A DNA stretch of 64,000 nucleotides from a virus. The notes beneath the pieces are model-generated. The model saw only the letters and a list, made by a program, of their open reading frames with translations. It had not been told where the DNA came from and searched no databases. The stretch lies in the IMG/VR virus record IMGVR_UViG_3300032334_000556, positions 1 through 64,000 of that record. One strand, written 5' to 3'. Numbering within the stretch: position 1 is the stretch's first letter; the number at the start of each line of letters is the position of its first letter. The translations under genes and the position numbers were made by a program. Below, piece by piece: positions 19,101 to 28,100 of this stretch.

Positions 19101-19303
19101 AATATTATGATCCATATACAACTGAATTGTTGAATCCTGTAGATACTGCAACAAAACGACTAAATAAAGGTATAACAGAGAATCCAAAGTCAAATGATTC
19201 TGGCTCTGTGAGAAATTTTAATAGTGGTGCGTATGTTATAGATACTTCGCCATATTTCCTCGAGGATTACACAGCGGATGGTGTAACAACCTCAACATTT
19301 TGA
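13127..19303 (+). CDS. Giant repeat protein with inserted LamG-like domain, probable fibre/structural protein
   Basis: The 2058-aa protein consists largely of degenerate ~20-residue repeats of the form 'ADTSRATDVFSKVVSFNR' (examples near residues 170-610), resembling the DSVSLSD-type repeats of some long phage fibre proteins. Around residues 850-1060 the repeats are interrupted by a concanavalin/LamG-like jelly roll: 'LNGTNQYLTVPND', 'FTIEAWIYK', 'NTWTHVAVVREG', then 'TKIYINGILSG'. Further C-terminal repeats contain 'W.D..ELT....Q....' aromatic segments. A segment at 17207-17484 is duplicated at 18095-18372. The N-terminal ~110 residues are helical and alanine-rich and may be the attachment domain. 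The ATG has only a weak ribosome site. A fibrous, possibly glycan-binding role is inference. Confidence 0.75.
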   Translation: MPSAKGSNNNNKLNQPVKVKASSLSENKAISAQDIRNQVKKVVAMPAEAVRAAMAQAVVGAAKLSVVYDALSHILSLIESGHAVDKATLKTTKAAIQTAHASDAISTKRLGKVYQQLVTLNETVVRIVSYYRTKNDTLSLSDTRTKLIGKVKSDTSRGTDVATKSVQKTKNDTVKFAENFSKVVSFKRTTAETISFSDVRTFAFTKAKADTSRATETFSKQASKTPATQTVSFSDLKKVNFGKVASEIFKANDNRTLLLTKKIIDFVSAVHSANLNWNNTSSRLDISHIGDTFSKIVSFVRSVPDTTSLVESRKKTVSKPRTETPRATDSVLRVASYHKVFSDSESTIDTFRKVVTFNRPKNEAISLAENFSKLVSYNRTKNDTTSFTDTKAKYIGKGTFAETNRAVDAAAKAIRPKKTDTAGASDTFSRLVSYNKNLNSTATSTHSVDVIATVKYYRRSFFDVPRATDTLTRAWVARRSPAEIQKATDVFSKVVTFRRLPADVAKAQEIFLRVVSYNRTKADTSRATDVFSKVLTARRTSADISRAVDQITAKYFAKKLADTLQGNDRFSFGFTHPEVTPGHNPTNISKVYDQFRKLVSFIRQFNDTTTITETFPKTVSKIAGSAQSRWYDFNEIYVSVELCQYYGSQWVDFIKPVDSPAKYVTKVANKTLTYYNNSIWTDYADLTFAESSSVISTDPNFATTAVFDQDQYLSYASSYTADSERALAADTFAKTVTYRRLPADTVPAADTFPKTISRTVGDFKPNVFNDFNDLFYTNEFYSDTGGVNARVLITVVPPSVPSGTPTYALGISDGGVNYTAGQPFTILTESGNCSFSVSTVTVPITSGSIALNGTNQYLTVPNDVNLQLSTNAFTIEAWIYKTADFVSSPFISRGNSSSLNGFSIRVEFYPNNVTFRADGGAVTITSTGVVPINTWTHVAVVREGTGTNQTKIYINGILSGTGTCASNFNQAEPVRIGSGQQPSFGTFPGNLTNVRIVNGSAVYTSAFTPPTAPLTAVTNTQLLLLTSTSGALLTDSSTNNFTVTNVNSAPFSVLTPPISSGSTGTITSLSAPTGTPSRTNTQSAYFTDHAQLTFGTTADQDLVQYDARTYTYPSSVTVDVGPRSYETKRNVVGQDLLFTLNPTASGDTAKYSDAVGKKVSKNATQYYYAQGWWTDFADLSFGSGNGLDQDLSLNLTTSTPETISVIGTTSIATVGFTKRNRDAVSLADIIPKSLSKPKADTAGATQTFAKQYNVSAGAYANRSWRSYDETSLAVLSDIELSYEGRYELIQLGETSPKTFSKKVVNLNYVWTDYNDLTFAATVDQDLVQTGFGFTTTTDYATLTHKTEISLAKPFAETLNAAETFPKTITKSGVGNTTLNDHLTYNPEYIPYLSLIDESLQGQYPNYKIDKSTVSDSKGAFISKVILGTGPIRKYVDTGMELTSFDNTVVTFGGISDIGNQVFPDVKFLDYFESFTVSEDLFTPSQYGSDSALSSDIFSRVFNSTRTFAETIHVADSLLLSKNGSVFFTLLRTNSDIAKSADLIHPFFITKAAGNVKSVYSTWQDFVELELATELAQYYYRGTDSTTDINRSVDVRTNQFNKKAGIVQNIWNTFDEEVYFTQDLVQVYPQDYVTEIISWTETSTKSFGKPRTDIINTAETFPKLITKPTVGNTTVNDHLIYNPEYIAYFSLIDESLQSQYPSYKIDKSTVSDAKGFNFSKQAGFDPVNRWLDTGLELTNFDETVQVFGSIGSDNSAFALPIFNKYLEDFIYSEFSDLFATPYKTEIIQAVDVLTRVASFKRTPPEIVKSVELAQKSLSKGTKSESLALSELASKQYGKAAGKRQSIWSDFNEITIEQDLVQILPASSYEIIFPVETITKKIQPKKSEAILLGETIQFLPTKGFPHTLLASQTIGKSLSIAQVGNSTSTFWLDTYEILSYDETLLTYGYMKTIKFDNASYSDSTSRQWNRKPGSYSTRIWSDFNEFNPGYDIAQYYDPYTTELLNPVDTATKRLNKGITENPKSNDSGSVRNFNSGAYVIDTSPYFLEDYTADGVTTSTF
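17207..17484 (+). repeat. Internal duplication in giant protein, copy 1
   Basis: This segment encodes 'AETFPKTITK..VGNTTLNDHL', then 'LIDESLQGQYPNYKIDKSTVSD', ending near 'TSFDNTVVTFG'. It recurs 888 bases (296 codons) downstream with most residues conserved, which shows a block duplication larger than the 20-residue repeat unit. End points are approximate. Confidence 0.8.
18095..18372 (+). repeat. Internal duplication in giant protein, copy 2
   Basis: Second copy of the block at 17207: 'AETFPKLITK..VGNTTVNDHL' and 'LIDESLQSQYPSYKIDKSTVSD', followed by 'LDTGLELTNFDETVQVFG'. The nucleotide sequences have diverged at many third positions, so the duplication is not recent. Confidence 0.8.
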
Positions 19304-19307
19304 AGAT

Positions 19308-19315
19308 TATAAATA
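19308..19315 (+). promoter_or_regulatory. T4-type late promoter, TATAAATA
   Basis: An exact consensus octamer just after the giant gene's stop and 48 bases before the next start. The leader carries a strong AAGGAG ribosome site near 19350. Confidence 0.8.
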
Positions 19316-19363
19316 AACCAGTAGAATTTTGATTCCTACTCTAGATCTAAGGAGAAAAAAAGA

Positions 19364-19831
19364 ATGATTTACGAAGATATGAGTGCTGTTGGACGCTTGA
19401 AAATTCAAGTTGTTGCCCCAGACGGTACAGTTAAACAAGAGCAAAATGTTAATAACTTGGTAGTTGATACAGGTAAAAACTTTATTGCTGCTTCTATGTT
19501 GAAAACAACATCAAACAGTCCAGCTGCTATGACTCACATGGCTATTGGTACTGGTTCTACTGCTGCAGCAGCTGGTGATACAGCACTTGGCTCAGAAGTT
19601 GGTACTCGTGTTACGTTTTCTCCAGCAGCAAGCAGTGCATCTAACGTGGTTACTTATGTTGGTACATTCCTACCAAATAACCCAGCGAGTTCAACTGGTA
19701 TTTACGAAGCTGGTATTTTCAATGCTTCATCTGGTGGTACAATGCTTTGCCGTACAACTTTCTCAGTTGTTAACAAAGACCCAGCTGACACATTAGCAAT
19801 TACTTGGACTATCACAATCAACGCACCTTAA
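19364..19831 (+). CDS. Small virion structural protein, unknown position
   Basis: The 155-aa protein has 'GRLKIQVVAPDGTVKQEQNVNNLVVDTG' features at the N-terminus and a C-terminal 'TSTGIYEAGIFN', 'TMLCRTTFS', 'DTLAITWTITI' strand pattern. Small phage structural proteins of this type are beta-sandwich capsid or tail decoration components. It has its own late promoter and an excellent AAGGAG ribosome site, suggesting many copies per virion. I cannot assign it to a specific virion location. Confidence 0.65.
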   Translation: MIYEDMSAVGRLKIQVVAPDGTVKQEQNVNNLVVDTGKNFIAASMLKTTSNSPAAMTHMAIGTGSTAAAAGDTALGSEVGTRVTFSPAASSASNVVTYVGTFLPNNPASSTGIYEAGIFNASSGGTMLCRTTFSVVNKDPADTLAITWTITINAP

Positions 19832-19845
19832 TATAGGGAGTTGAT

Positions 19846-20313
19846 GTGGCTAGTGCACTAACATTACGTACGCTGAGTAACTCAGGGGACACTACTAAAA
19901 GTGCACCCCTGACGAATGCGGAGATCGATCAGAATTTGATCAATCTTAGAAACGCAGCTACTGTTACAGTTTTAGATGACTTAACGAATTCGTTTGATAA
20001 TACAACAAAGACATTCAACTTGACTTCAAATTTTAGTGCAGTAACAGTTGATAGTCCTCATGCATTATTGATCACCTTGGGTAATATGATTTTAACGCCA
20101 TATGTTATAAACACATATGAACAATACATATTTCCACAAGAGATGGATGTTGTACCAAGTGGAAATTACACAGTGTCCAGTAATGTAATTACATTTGCCG
20201 ATGCACCATTGACAACGCAAAGATTTTACGGAAGATTACTCGGTACATATATCAATACAACCGATACAATCACTAGGAATGTTTTTAGAGCAGTTCCTGT
20301 GGTGCTTTCATAA
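19846..20313 (+). CDS. Putative virion structural protein
   Basis: The 155-aa protein starts with GTG eight bases after a GGGAG ribosome site; no in-frame ATG is nearby. The N-terminus (LTLRTLSNSGDTTKSAPLTN, then AEIDQNLINL) is a short helical anchor like those at the start of phage fibre proteins, followed by a beta-rich body with 'GNMILTPYV' and 'PSGNYTVSSNVITF'. That body resembles receptor-side or spacer domains of short tail fibres. It is likely co-transcribed with the preceding gene. The fibre/baseplate role is inferred from context and composition. Confidence 0.6.
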   Translation: MASALTLRTLSNSGDTTKSAPLTNAEIDQNLINLRNAATVTVLDDLTNSFDNTTKTFNLTSNFSAVTVDSPHALLITLGNMILTPYVINTYEQYIFPQEMDVVPSGNYTVSSNVITFADAPLTTQRFYGRLLGTYINTTDTITRNVFRAVPVVLS

Positions 20314-20316
20314 ATG

Positions 20317-20324
20317 ACTAAATA
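20317..20324 (+). promoter_or_regulatory. T4-type late promoter variant, ACTAAATA
   Basis: A CTAAATA-type late element 37 bases before the 1085-aa gene. The same variant stands before the sheath and tube genes, so it appears to be a functional subclass. Confidence 0.6.
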
Positions 20325-20361
20325 AAAGAACTTGGACCAATAATTAACGGAGACAATTAAA

Positions 20362-23300
20362 ATGGCAAGAAATGTCCTACCTGACCAATACTACTCGTTT
20401 AATGCATCAACTCGTAAGATCACGATTCGTCGTCCTCTTAAAAGAGAACAATTGCTGCTTATTACGAACGTAACAACAAACACTGTTATCTACAACTTCA
20501 GTGATCCTAATTTAAAAGCAACTGGTTTTGCTAACTTCGTCGGTAACGCAACGCAAAACGCAGGCGGTACTATCATTAACGCAAACAGCTACGTAACAAA
20601 CACAAGTTTGGGTCTTGCTGGTTCGAACAATGACACTTGGACTGAAATTACATTAAACTATAACACAACATCAATGGGTAACACAGATAAGTTACAAATT
20701 ATTGTTGATGAATATGAAATTGCTACTCGTCCTGCTGAATCTCAGCTTGACCCAGTAGGTAAATTACGTATCAGCCAACCACAGGCTCTAGTCGATACTG
20801 ACTTTGAATATGGTCTCCAACCTACAAAGTGGGAACAATTATCTACAGTCAATAATAAAATGGGTCCATATGTTTATCTTGGTCTTCCATTATTGGGTCG
20901 TAACCAAGGTGCGCAAACAACAATCTCTTCAATTACAGCGACAAACAACTCTCGCTTTATTCAAGTAGCTCTTGCTTCTGCAACTGGTTTCTCAATCGGT
21001 CAATTTATCTATGTTACAGATACAACATGGGGTCCAGCTGATGGCTTCTTCATTATTGAAGCGTTGTCAGGTAACACAATTACTTACCGTGCTCGTGAAG
21101 CATGGACAACTGGTGCTTCTCCATCAACATCTCTATTAGATTCTGATTATCCAACTCTAGTTTTTGATGCACCATTATACAGCAATGCTGGTTTCGGTGG
21201 TACAATTACTGCTTCTGTTTCTGGTCAAGTTGTTACAATTACATGTTCTAAGCCACATAACTTAGAAATCGGTAACTGGGTTGCTGTTCGTAACGATCAA
21301 AACTCTGGTTCTACAGTAGCTGGTGTTGCAACATCAACATATGGTACTCATTGCGTTACTGGTGTTACATCTCCATATATCTTTACTTACTATACTGATT
21401 CAGCAACTGGTACAGCTGGTACATTCTCAGCCGATAACTTGATGGTAATCCCTACAGGTACTTCTAAGCATCGTGCGTTTGATGGTGGTGTTCACTTCTC
21501 AACAAACAATTCTTTCCACAATCAACAGTTATTACGCCAAACTCGTCGTTACTTCCGTTACCAATCAGGTAAAGGTGTTCAGATCTCTACTGGTACTTCA
21601 TTGAAGTCACAATTATATGTTGAACAAATTACTGCTTCTGGTTCTACAGTAACTGTTTCTACAAAATACCCACACGGTATTCTTCCAGGCGCATCTGTTA
21701 GAGTTCTTGGATGTAACGAATCTGGTTACAACTCAACAATCAATATCGCAACTGGCGCAGTTAGCAATTTTACAGTTACCACAGTTATTGATAACTATCG
21801 TTTCACCTATACTGCTACAACAAGTGGTATGAACTCACCAGCTTCTGGTACTCCTTCATTAACTGTTGACGGATGGTATGGTCACGTTAATCGTTGCGGT
21901 TTGTACGATGATCAAAACGGTATTTTCTTTGAACATGATGGTCAAACTCAATGGATTGTTCGCCGTTCTTCTACAACACAATTAGCTGGTTATGGTGCAG
22001 TTAACGCAAACGATTATGTCGTTTCTTCAACAGCAATTACTAACCCAACTGGTGCTGGTTCAATCAATACTCTGTTCTCTAAGCAATTAGTTGTTGGTGA
22101 CCATGTTGTAATTCGTGGCGCAACTTATAAAGTAATGGAAATTGTTTCTGATGCTGAAATCCACATTGCTCCTCAGTTCCGTGGTGAGTCAAACGTAACT
22201 CGTGCTGTTATTAGCAAACGTGTTGACACAAGAATCCCACAATCTCAGTGGAACTTAGATCGTTTAGACGGTACAGGTCCATCAGGTTATATTATGGATC
22301 CAGCCAAGATGCAGATGTTCTATATGGACTTCAGCTGGTATGGTGCTGGTTTCATTCGTTGGGGTGTTCGTACTCAAGACGGTAACGTAATTTACTGCCA
22401 TAAAGTTATTAACAACAACCAAAACCAAGAAGCATGGATGCGTTCTGGTAACTTACCAGCTCGTTATGAGTCTAACACTACTCCTGTGTATACTCAAATC
22501 ACTTCTACTGTTAACCAAGCTGATACTACAATTAACGTATCAAGTACAACAGGATTCCCATCAGTTGGTACTGCATTAATTCACGGTACAACTGGTTCTT
22601 CTTCTGGTGTGTTTGAATACTTTAACTATACTGGTACTACTACTACTTCCTTTACTGGTTGTACTCGTGGACAGTCTGGTTCTTCACAAACAGTTACTGC
22701 TACACAGGGTGCTACCCAAATAACAGTTTCTTCTGCTGCTAACCTGCAGAAAGGTATGATGGTTTATACTGGTACTATTGGTCAAATTCCACATAGCACT
22801 TTTATAACTGATATTAGTGGTACAACAATTACATTGTCACGTGCTATTACTAACAGCATCTCAGCTTCAACTGTATATTTCTCTGCGATGGCTCAAACTC
22901 CTCCAGTGACACATACATATAGTGCTACTCGTCCGATTCAAATATCTCTACATGCTCCACAATCAGCAAGTACTATCCAACACTGGGGTACTTCTGTAAT
23001 TATGGATGGTCGTTTCGATGACGATAAATCATTCGTGTTTACTCGTGGTTCTACTAGTGCTTTCGGTATTGGTGCTACTCAATACACAAGAAACGCAATT
23101 ATGGGTATCCGTGTTGCTCCAATGATTAACAACGGACAAGGTGGTTCTGCTCAAGGTCTACGTGATTTGATCAACCGTATGCAGTTAGTTCTTCGTGGTC
23201 TTGATGTTTACTCAAATGGTTCTATGTTGATTGAAGTTGTGTTGAATGGTTATCCACAAAACAACTACACTTGGCTAAACCAAACTGGTGCTTCGTTGGC

Positions 23301-23619
23301 TCAATACTTTATCTACAGTGCTGCTAACACAATGTTAGGTGGTGAATCAATTGGTGGTTTCTACTTGAACCCTCCAAGTACTGTTGGTTCAACAAGTTAC
23401 ACAACAACAGGTATCGACTTGAACGTAGTTCGTGACTTAGGTAACTCTGTTCTTGGTGGTGGTTCTGCTGATACACAATCTAAGAACGGTAACCATGGTA
23501 CATCTTGCCAGATGTACTATCCAAATGGACCTGACGTAGTTACAATTATGGCTACACAAATGACTTCGACTGCTTCTAACATCTACAGTCGTCTATCATG
23601 GACTGAAGCCCAAGCGTAA
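20362..23619 (+). CDS. Large structural protein, 'DTDFEYG.QPTKWE' family, paralogue A
   Basis: The 1085-aa protein opens 'QYYSFNASTRKITIRRP', 'LLLITNVTTNTVIYNFSDPN' and reaches 'LDPVGKLRISQPQALVDTDF' followed by EYGLQPTKWE, the signature of a large structural protein family in aquatic T4-like phages. A second member lies at 25181. The middle holds beta modules of the 'HNLEIGNWVAVRN...FTYYT' type; the C-terminal third has 'WGTSVIMDGRFDDDKS' and 'VRDLGNSVLGGGS', shared with the paralogue. It is preceded by a CTAAATA late promoter and GGAG. The exact virion location (baseplate or fibre) is not determined by sequence. Confidence 0.8.
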   Translation: MARNVLPDQYYSFNASTRKITIRRPLKREQLLLITNVTTNTVIYNFSDPNLKATGFANFVGNATQNAGGTIINANSYVTNTSLGLAGSNNDTWTEITLNYNTTSMGNTDKLQIIVDEYEIATRPAESQLDPVGKLRISQPQALVDTDFEYGLQPTKWEQLSTVNNKMGPYVYLGLPLLGRNQGAQTTISSITATNNSRFIQVALASATGFSIGQFIYVTDTTWGPADGFFIIEALSGNTITYRAREAWTTGASPSTSLLDSDYPTLVFDAPLYSNAGFGGTITASVSGQVVTITCSKPHNLEIGNWVAVRNDQNSGSTVAGVATSTYGTHCVTGVTSPYIFTYYTDSATGTAGTFSADNLMVIPTGTSKHRAFDGGVHFSTNNSFHNQQLLRQTRRYFRYQSGKGVQISTGTSLKSQLYVEQITASGSTVTVSTKYPHGILPGASVRVLGCNESGYNSTINIATGAVSNFTVTTVIDNYRFTYTATTSGMNSPASGTPSLTVDGWYGHVNRCGLYDDQNGIFFEHDGQTQWIVRRSSTTQLAGYGAVNANDYVVSSTAITNPTGAGSINTLFSKQLVVGDHVVIRGATYKVMEIVSDAEIHIAPQFRGESNVTRAVISKRVDTRIPQSQWNLDRLDGTGPSGYIMDPAKMQMFYMDFSWYGAGFIRWGVRTQDGNVIYCHKVINNNQNQEAWMRSGNLPARYESNTTPVYTQITSTVNQADTTINVSSTTGFPSVGTALIHGTTGSSSGVFEYFNYTGTTTTSFTGCTRGQSGSSQTVTATQGATQITVSSAANLQKGMMVYTGTIGQIPHSTFITDISGTTITLSRAITNSISASTVYFSAMAQTPPVTHTYSATRPIQISLHAPQSASTIQHWGTSVIMDGRFDDDKSFVFTRGSTSAFGIGATQYTRNAIMGIRVAPMINNGQGGSAQGLRDLINRMQLVLRGLDVYSNGSMLIEVVLNGYPQNNYTWLNQTGASLAQYFIYSAANTMLGGESIGGFYLNPPSTVGSTSYTTTGIDLNVVRDLGNSVLGGGSADTQSKNGNHGTSCQMYYPNGPDVVTIMATQMTSTASNIYSRLSWTEAQA
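22981..23030 (+). repeat. 50-bp perfect repeat shared by paralogues, copy 1
   Basis: Fifty consecutive bases, encoding 'HWGTSVIMDGRFDDDKS', are identical to 28031-28080 in the paralogous gene, although flanking sequence diverges at once on both sides. Confidence 0.9.
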
Positions 23620-23624
23620 TATGA

Positions 23625-24737
23625 ATGACTACTCAACTTACTTTACCTCAAAATGGTTTAAAGGTTGGTAACCAAATAGTTGCTGAGGGAGATAACGTCT
23701 CCCTTGGTACTAATGTTGGAGTAAAAGGTGATCTAAAAGTTGGTGGTTCTATTTTTACGAATAGAATCACCACTTCATATGTAACGAAGGTTCATGGAAC
23801 AAATGAAACTTTGGTTATTGATTGCAATTATCCTCAGCATAATATTACCCTCTCTTCTAACTTCCCAACTATCACGTTTACTAATGTGCCTGATAAGAGT
23901 CTTGGCGCAACCACAGTAACTGTTTATCTACAACAAGATATCTTAGGCAATAGAGTAATTGGCGCATGGCCATCTTATCTTACTTGGCCAAACAGCGGAC
24001 CACTAGGTAATACCCTTGGATTATTGACTGCTTATGGCACACTTGATTCAAGATATCCAGTTCTTCAGAATCTACCATTTAAACTGGATGTGTTTCAGTT
24101 TACCACATTTGATGGTGGATTAACATGGTACGGAACACAGATTAATCCCCCACAAGTTCAAAATTCAGATCTAGCACCATTACAGTATGCATTAAATAAC
24201 AATCCAGCAAATAATCAATCTGGTACAATCGTTCAGACTAAACAAGCATTAACAACTGCGTTTACAGATTTTAGTACTGTTAATTATACTGATCTAATAA
24301 CAATGACATTTTATCCTAAGTATAAGACCTCAAAACTTATGCTAACTGCAATTTTACATTATGGAACAGCAGTTACTACTGACTACTCAGCACATTTTAT
24401 GTTTACTGTTGGAACAAATCCAATTACTGGAACAAATATTTTATCTACTAATGCTCTTGCTACTAATACAACAACTGACTTATCGCAGAACGTACACTTT
24501 GGTGGTTATTTTAATGGAGTTGATGCTGGTACAAATAACGTATATCATCCAAGTGGATCGATAAGTTATTCACATGGATTTGAAGCAGGAACTGCAATAG
24601 ATTTACGAATTCGTGGTCGTCATGCTGATGCGTGGTCTGATCGTTCTTTAATTTTAAATAGATCATGGGGATTTCCTAGTGGATCATACAGTGCAGCAAA
24701 CACCTCATCATTTACGGTAATGGAATTCTTACCATGA
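23625..24737 (+). CDS. Putative tail fibre / receptor-binding protein
   Basis: The 370-aa protein has an N-terminal 'LPQNGLKVGNQIVAEGDNVS' and 'GVKGDLKVGGSIF' segment, the repeat-like strand motif typical of fibre shafts. A C-terminal ~170-residue beta-rich domain follows ('TKLM'-type strands, 'ILHYGTA', 'LNRSWGFPSGSYSAANTSSF'), resembling jelly-roll tip domains. The next gene resembles a tail-fibre assembly chaperone, which supports the fibre assignment. The start ATG at 23625 follows the paralogue A stop by five bases. Confidence 0.65.
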   Translation: MTTQLTLPQNGLKVGNQIVAEGDNVSLGTNVGVKGDLKVGGSIFTNRITTSYVTKVHGTNETLVIDCNYPQHNITLSSNFPTITFTNVPDKSLGATTVTVYLQQDILGNRVIGAWPSYLTWPNSGPLGNTLGLLTAYGTLDSRYPVLQNLPFKLDVFQFTTFDGGLTWYGTQINPPQVQNSDLAPLQYALNNNPANNQSGTIVQTKQALTTAFTDFSTVNYTDLITMTFYPKYKTSKLMLTAILHYGTAVTTDYSAHFMFTVGTNPITGTNILSTNALATNTTTDLSQNVHFGGYFNGVDAGTNNVYHPSGSISYSHGFEAGTAIDLRIRGRHADAWSDRSLILNRSWGFPSGSYSAANTSSFTVMEFLP

Positions 24738-25147
24738 TTTATACAGATATTATCATTGCGACTAAAAAACTTGCTAAAGAAAAACAAGTTGATGCATATT
24801 TTGTTGATTCAGTCACAAGTGAACAAGAATTTAAAGAGCATATTCGTTTTTTTGATGCAGAGTTAGACTGGGTAAAACCTGATTGGAACGAACCACAACC
24901 AATCACATGGGTAGATGTTCTTGCTATTTATGATGACGTAGCTTTACAAACCAAATTAAATGCTTGCAAGCAGCAGGCAAAAAAACTATTATCTGAATCT
25001 GATTGGGCAGCAACAACAGATGTTCAATCATGTATTGAAAATCCTTTGGACTGGTTAAATTACAGAGATACTGTTAGAAAGTTATTTCTTAGACCTGAGG
25101 TTAATCCAACATTCCCAGTTAAACCAGAGGTTCGCTGGATTATATAA
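24734..25147 (+). CDS. Tail (fibre) assembly chaperone-like protein
   Basis: The C-terminal half of this 137-aa protein reads 'ACKQQAKKLLSESDWAATTD', then 'NPLDWLNYRDTVRKLF' and 'PTFPVKPEVRW'. This 'LL..SDW...D...W..YR..LR.L...P.FP' pattern is that of phage tail assembly chaperones (Phage_tail_APC-like). Such proteins fold or trimerise a neighbouring fibre and are not always part of the virion. It starts inside the stop region of the fibre gene (4-base overlap), consistent with coupling. The stop codon lies within the next late promoter. Confidence 0.65.
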   Translation: MIYTDIIIATKKLAKEKQVDAYFVDSVTSEQEFKEHIRFFDAELDWVKPDWNEPQPITWVDVLAIYDDVALQTKLNACKQQAKKLLSESDWAATTDVQSCIENPLDWLNYRDTVRKLFLRPEVNPTFPVKPEVRWII

Positions 25148-25150
25148 ATA
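25143..25150 (+). promoter_or_regulatory. T4-type late promoter, TATAAATA
   Basis: An exact consensus octamer containing the chaperone gene's stop codon and lying 30 bases before paralogue B, with a GGAG ribosome site between. Confidence 0.8.
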
Positions 25151-25180
25151 ACATAAAGAATACCTTACGGAGCATCCCAA

Positions 25181-28100
25181 ATGGCAAAGAAAGTCCTGAT
25201 TGAACAATATTATACCTTTAATCCTTCATCACGTGTAGTTATTATCCCGAAGTCGATTCAAAGAGAAAACCTTGTTCTTATTACCAACGTAACACAAAAC
25301 AAAGTTATCTATAACTTCAGTGATCCTAACTTAACTGCAACTGGATATACTGTTGTCAATGGTGTAACGACAATTACTTTAAATTATAACACAACAACGA
25401 TGTCTTCTAATGACTCGTTGCAGTTTGTGTACGATGATACAATTCAAGAGATTGTGCCAGCAGAAACATATATGGACCCAGTCCAAAAGATGCGTGTTTC
25501 TCAACCACAGTCATTAATTGATACCGACTTTGAATATGGTCTTCAGCCAACTAAATGGGAAAACGTATCAACATTAAATGGACGCCCATCGTTCTTCGTT
25601 GACTTCCAATCACAACTTGGTGTATATGATATTCAAGCAACGAATGGTAGCCGTACAATTACATTGAACTGTACTTATAATAATGGTACTGGTACAATGA
25701 CTACTTCAACATCAGCAAATCCAACAACAGTAACTGGCGCAGGTACAACATTCTTGTCGCAAATTCAATCTGGTAATGCACTGTATTCATCAAGTGATAC
25801 TTTTATTGGTATTGTTTCTTCTGTTGAAACAGATACTTCATTAACATTACAAGCAAATGCTGCAGTTGCTATAACATCAAGCGCATTTAAATATGCGCCA
25901 CAACAATTCCCTACAGTTGATACTCCTGTTCAAGTTCAGGATTCATTGTTTACTGGCGCAAATGGTGGTTTCTTGGTTGAAACATCAGCACCAGCATCTA
26001 GTCCAACACGTTGGGATATTACTTTCCGTGGCTCAGCTAAATTCTCTGGAGTAACTGGATCAGTTTACAACAATGGTGGTACATTAGCATTCTTGGGTCA
26101 GTTTTATTCTAATTCCTCTATTGCTTTATCAAGCGCAACTGCATATTCAGCAACTGCTGCTGGTTCAGCTGCTAACGATATCATTGTTGTTTTCACAACA
26201 GCAAGAACTCATGCTTTGAGTGTTGGTAATCTTGTTTATATTACTGGTCAAGCAACTGTTGCTGCTGGTACAAACCCAGGACGTCAATCATATCAAGTTG
26301 TTGCGATTTATGGACCAAATAGATTTGGCGTTATTATGCCAGCTGGTTCATTAGTGCCAACAATTAGTAATATTGGTACAATGGTTTGTTACGTTCGTAA
26401 CGAATCTACATTTGCCCATCGTCCATATGATGGTGGTGTTCGTTTCTCTGTTAATACTCAATCTCACAATTACCAAGCAATTAGACAGACTCGTCGTTAT
26501 TTCCGTTATCAATCTGGTAAAGGTGTTCAATTCTCGACTGGTACTGTTTTACGTCCAAACTTTACACTTGATGCGCTGACATATTCTTCTGGTACTGGTA
26601 CGTGTACTGCTACTACAAAAGAGCAACACAACTTGCAACCAGGAGATACTATTACTATTTTCAATGCAACTGAAGCAGGTTATAATGGCTCATTTACAGT
26701 TCTTGACGTAAACAATGAATTTGAATTTACATATACACCATCAACAACCCCATCAACAACTGCTGCTACTGGTTTCCCTCAAGTTGCTATTGTTGGGTGG
26801 AGAGGTGGTATGATTCGTGTTGGTATGTTTGATCAATCAAATGGATTCTTTTTTGAATTTGATGGGCAAAAGTTATATGCAGTAAAAAGAAACTCAACAA
26901 CTCAGTTGTCTGGTTTGATTACTGCAACCAATGGTTCAGATGTAATTAACTCTGTTACATCTCTCGGAACTGCTAAACAAACTAAATTCTTAAAACAATT
27001 AAATCCAGGCGACTGGGTTAATATTCGTGGTTTGGCATATCGAGTTATGGAAATCATCAATGATACTAGACTGCGCATATCGCCAGAGTATCGTGGTAAC
27101 GCAACATTAACAGCTGGTGTTGTTAGTAAAATTACTGAAACAAAAATCCCACAATCAACTTGGAATATTGATCGCTGCGATGGATATGGTCCATCTGGTT
27201 TCACATTAGATCTTAACAAGATGCAGATGTTATATGCCGACTATGCATGGTATGGTGCTGGTGCTATTCGTTTCGGTTTTAAAGACCAAAATGGTAATAT
27301 TATTTACTGTCACAGAATTGTCAACTCAAACATTAATACTGAAGCATATATGCGTTCTGGTAACTTACCAGCACGTTATGAAGTAAATACTTTTGTTCCA
27401 TATACATCACTTGCTGCTAATTTTACTTCTGGTAATAATACATTAACTGTTACTGACACTTCTGGATTTCCAAACAGCGGTATTCTATTAATCGCAAATC
27501 CAGGAAAAGATAATACTGACGCAGCATTAGCAGCTGGTGGTCCAGGAACTGCTGATTATTATGAGTATGTCTATTATACTTCTAAAGATGATAGCACAAA
27601 TACATTTACTGTTACACAACGTGGTGCTGGATTAGGAATGACAGGTGCTACTTATGCTGGTTATCGTTCAGATTATTTCGTATCTGGTGGTACAGTAGCA
27701 ACAGTAACTGGTAGTAATACATTAACAACAACAAAAGGTTTCGCTGTTAACGGTATTGGTAACTCTGCTAACATGGTGCCAGTTGGATGTTATGTAACAG
27801 GAACAGGTATTCCAGAAAATACATATATTACTGGTTATAATCAAACAAACTCAACAATTGAATTAAGCCAAGCATGTACTGCCAGTGCTAGTATTAGTGA
27901 TTTTATCATCTACTCAATGAGTAGTAACTTTAACAGTTCAAACAACAACGGACCAACGCATACATATAGTAATGCTGGACCTGCGATTCCTGTTTATTTA
28001 CATACTCAACAATTCTCACCAACAGCTAACCACTGGGGTACTTCTGTAATTATGGATGGTCGTTTCGATGACGATAAATCTTTGGTTTTCACGGCAGGTA

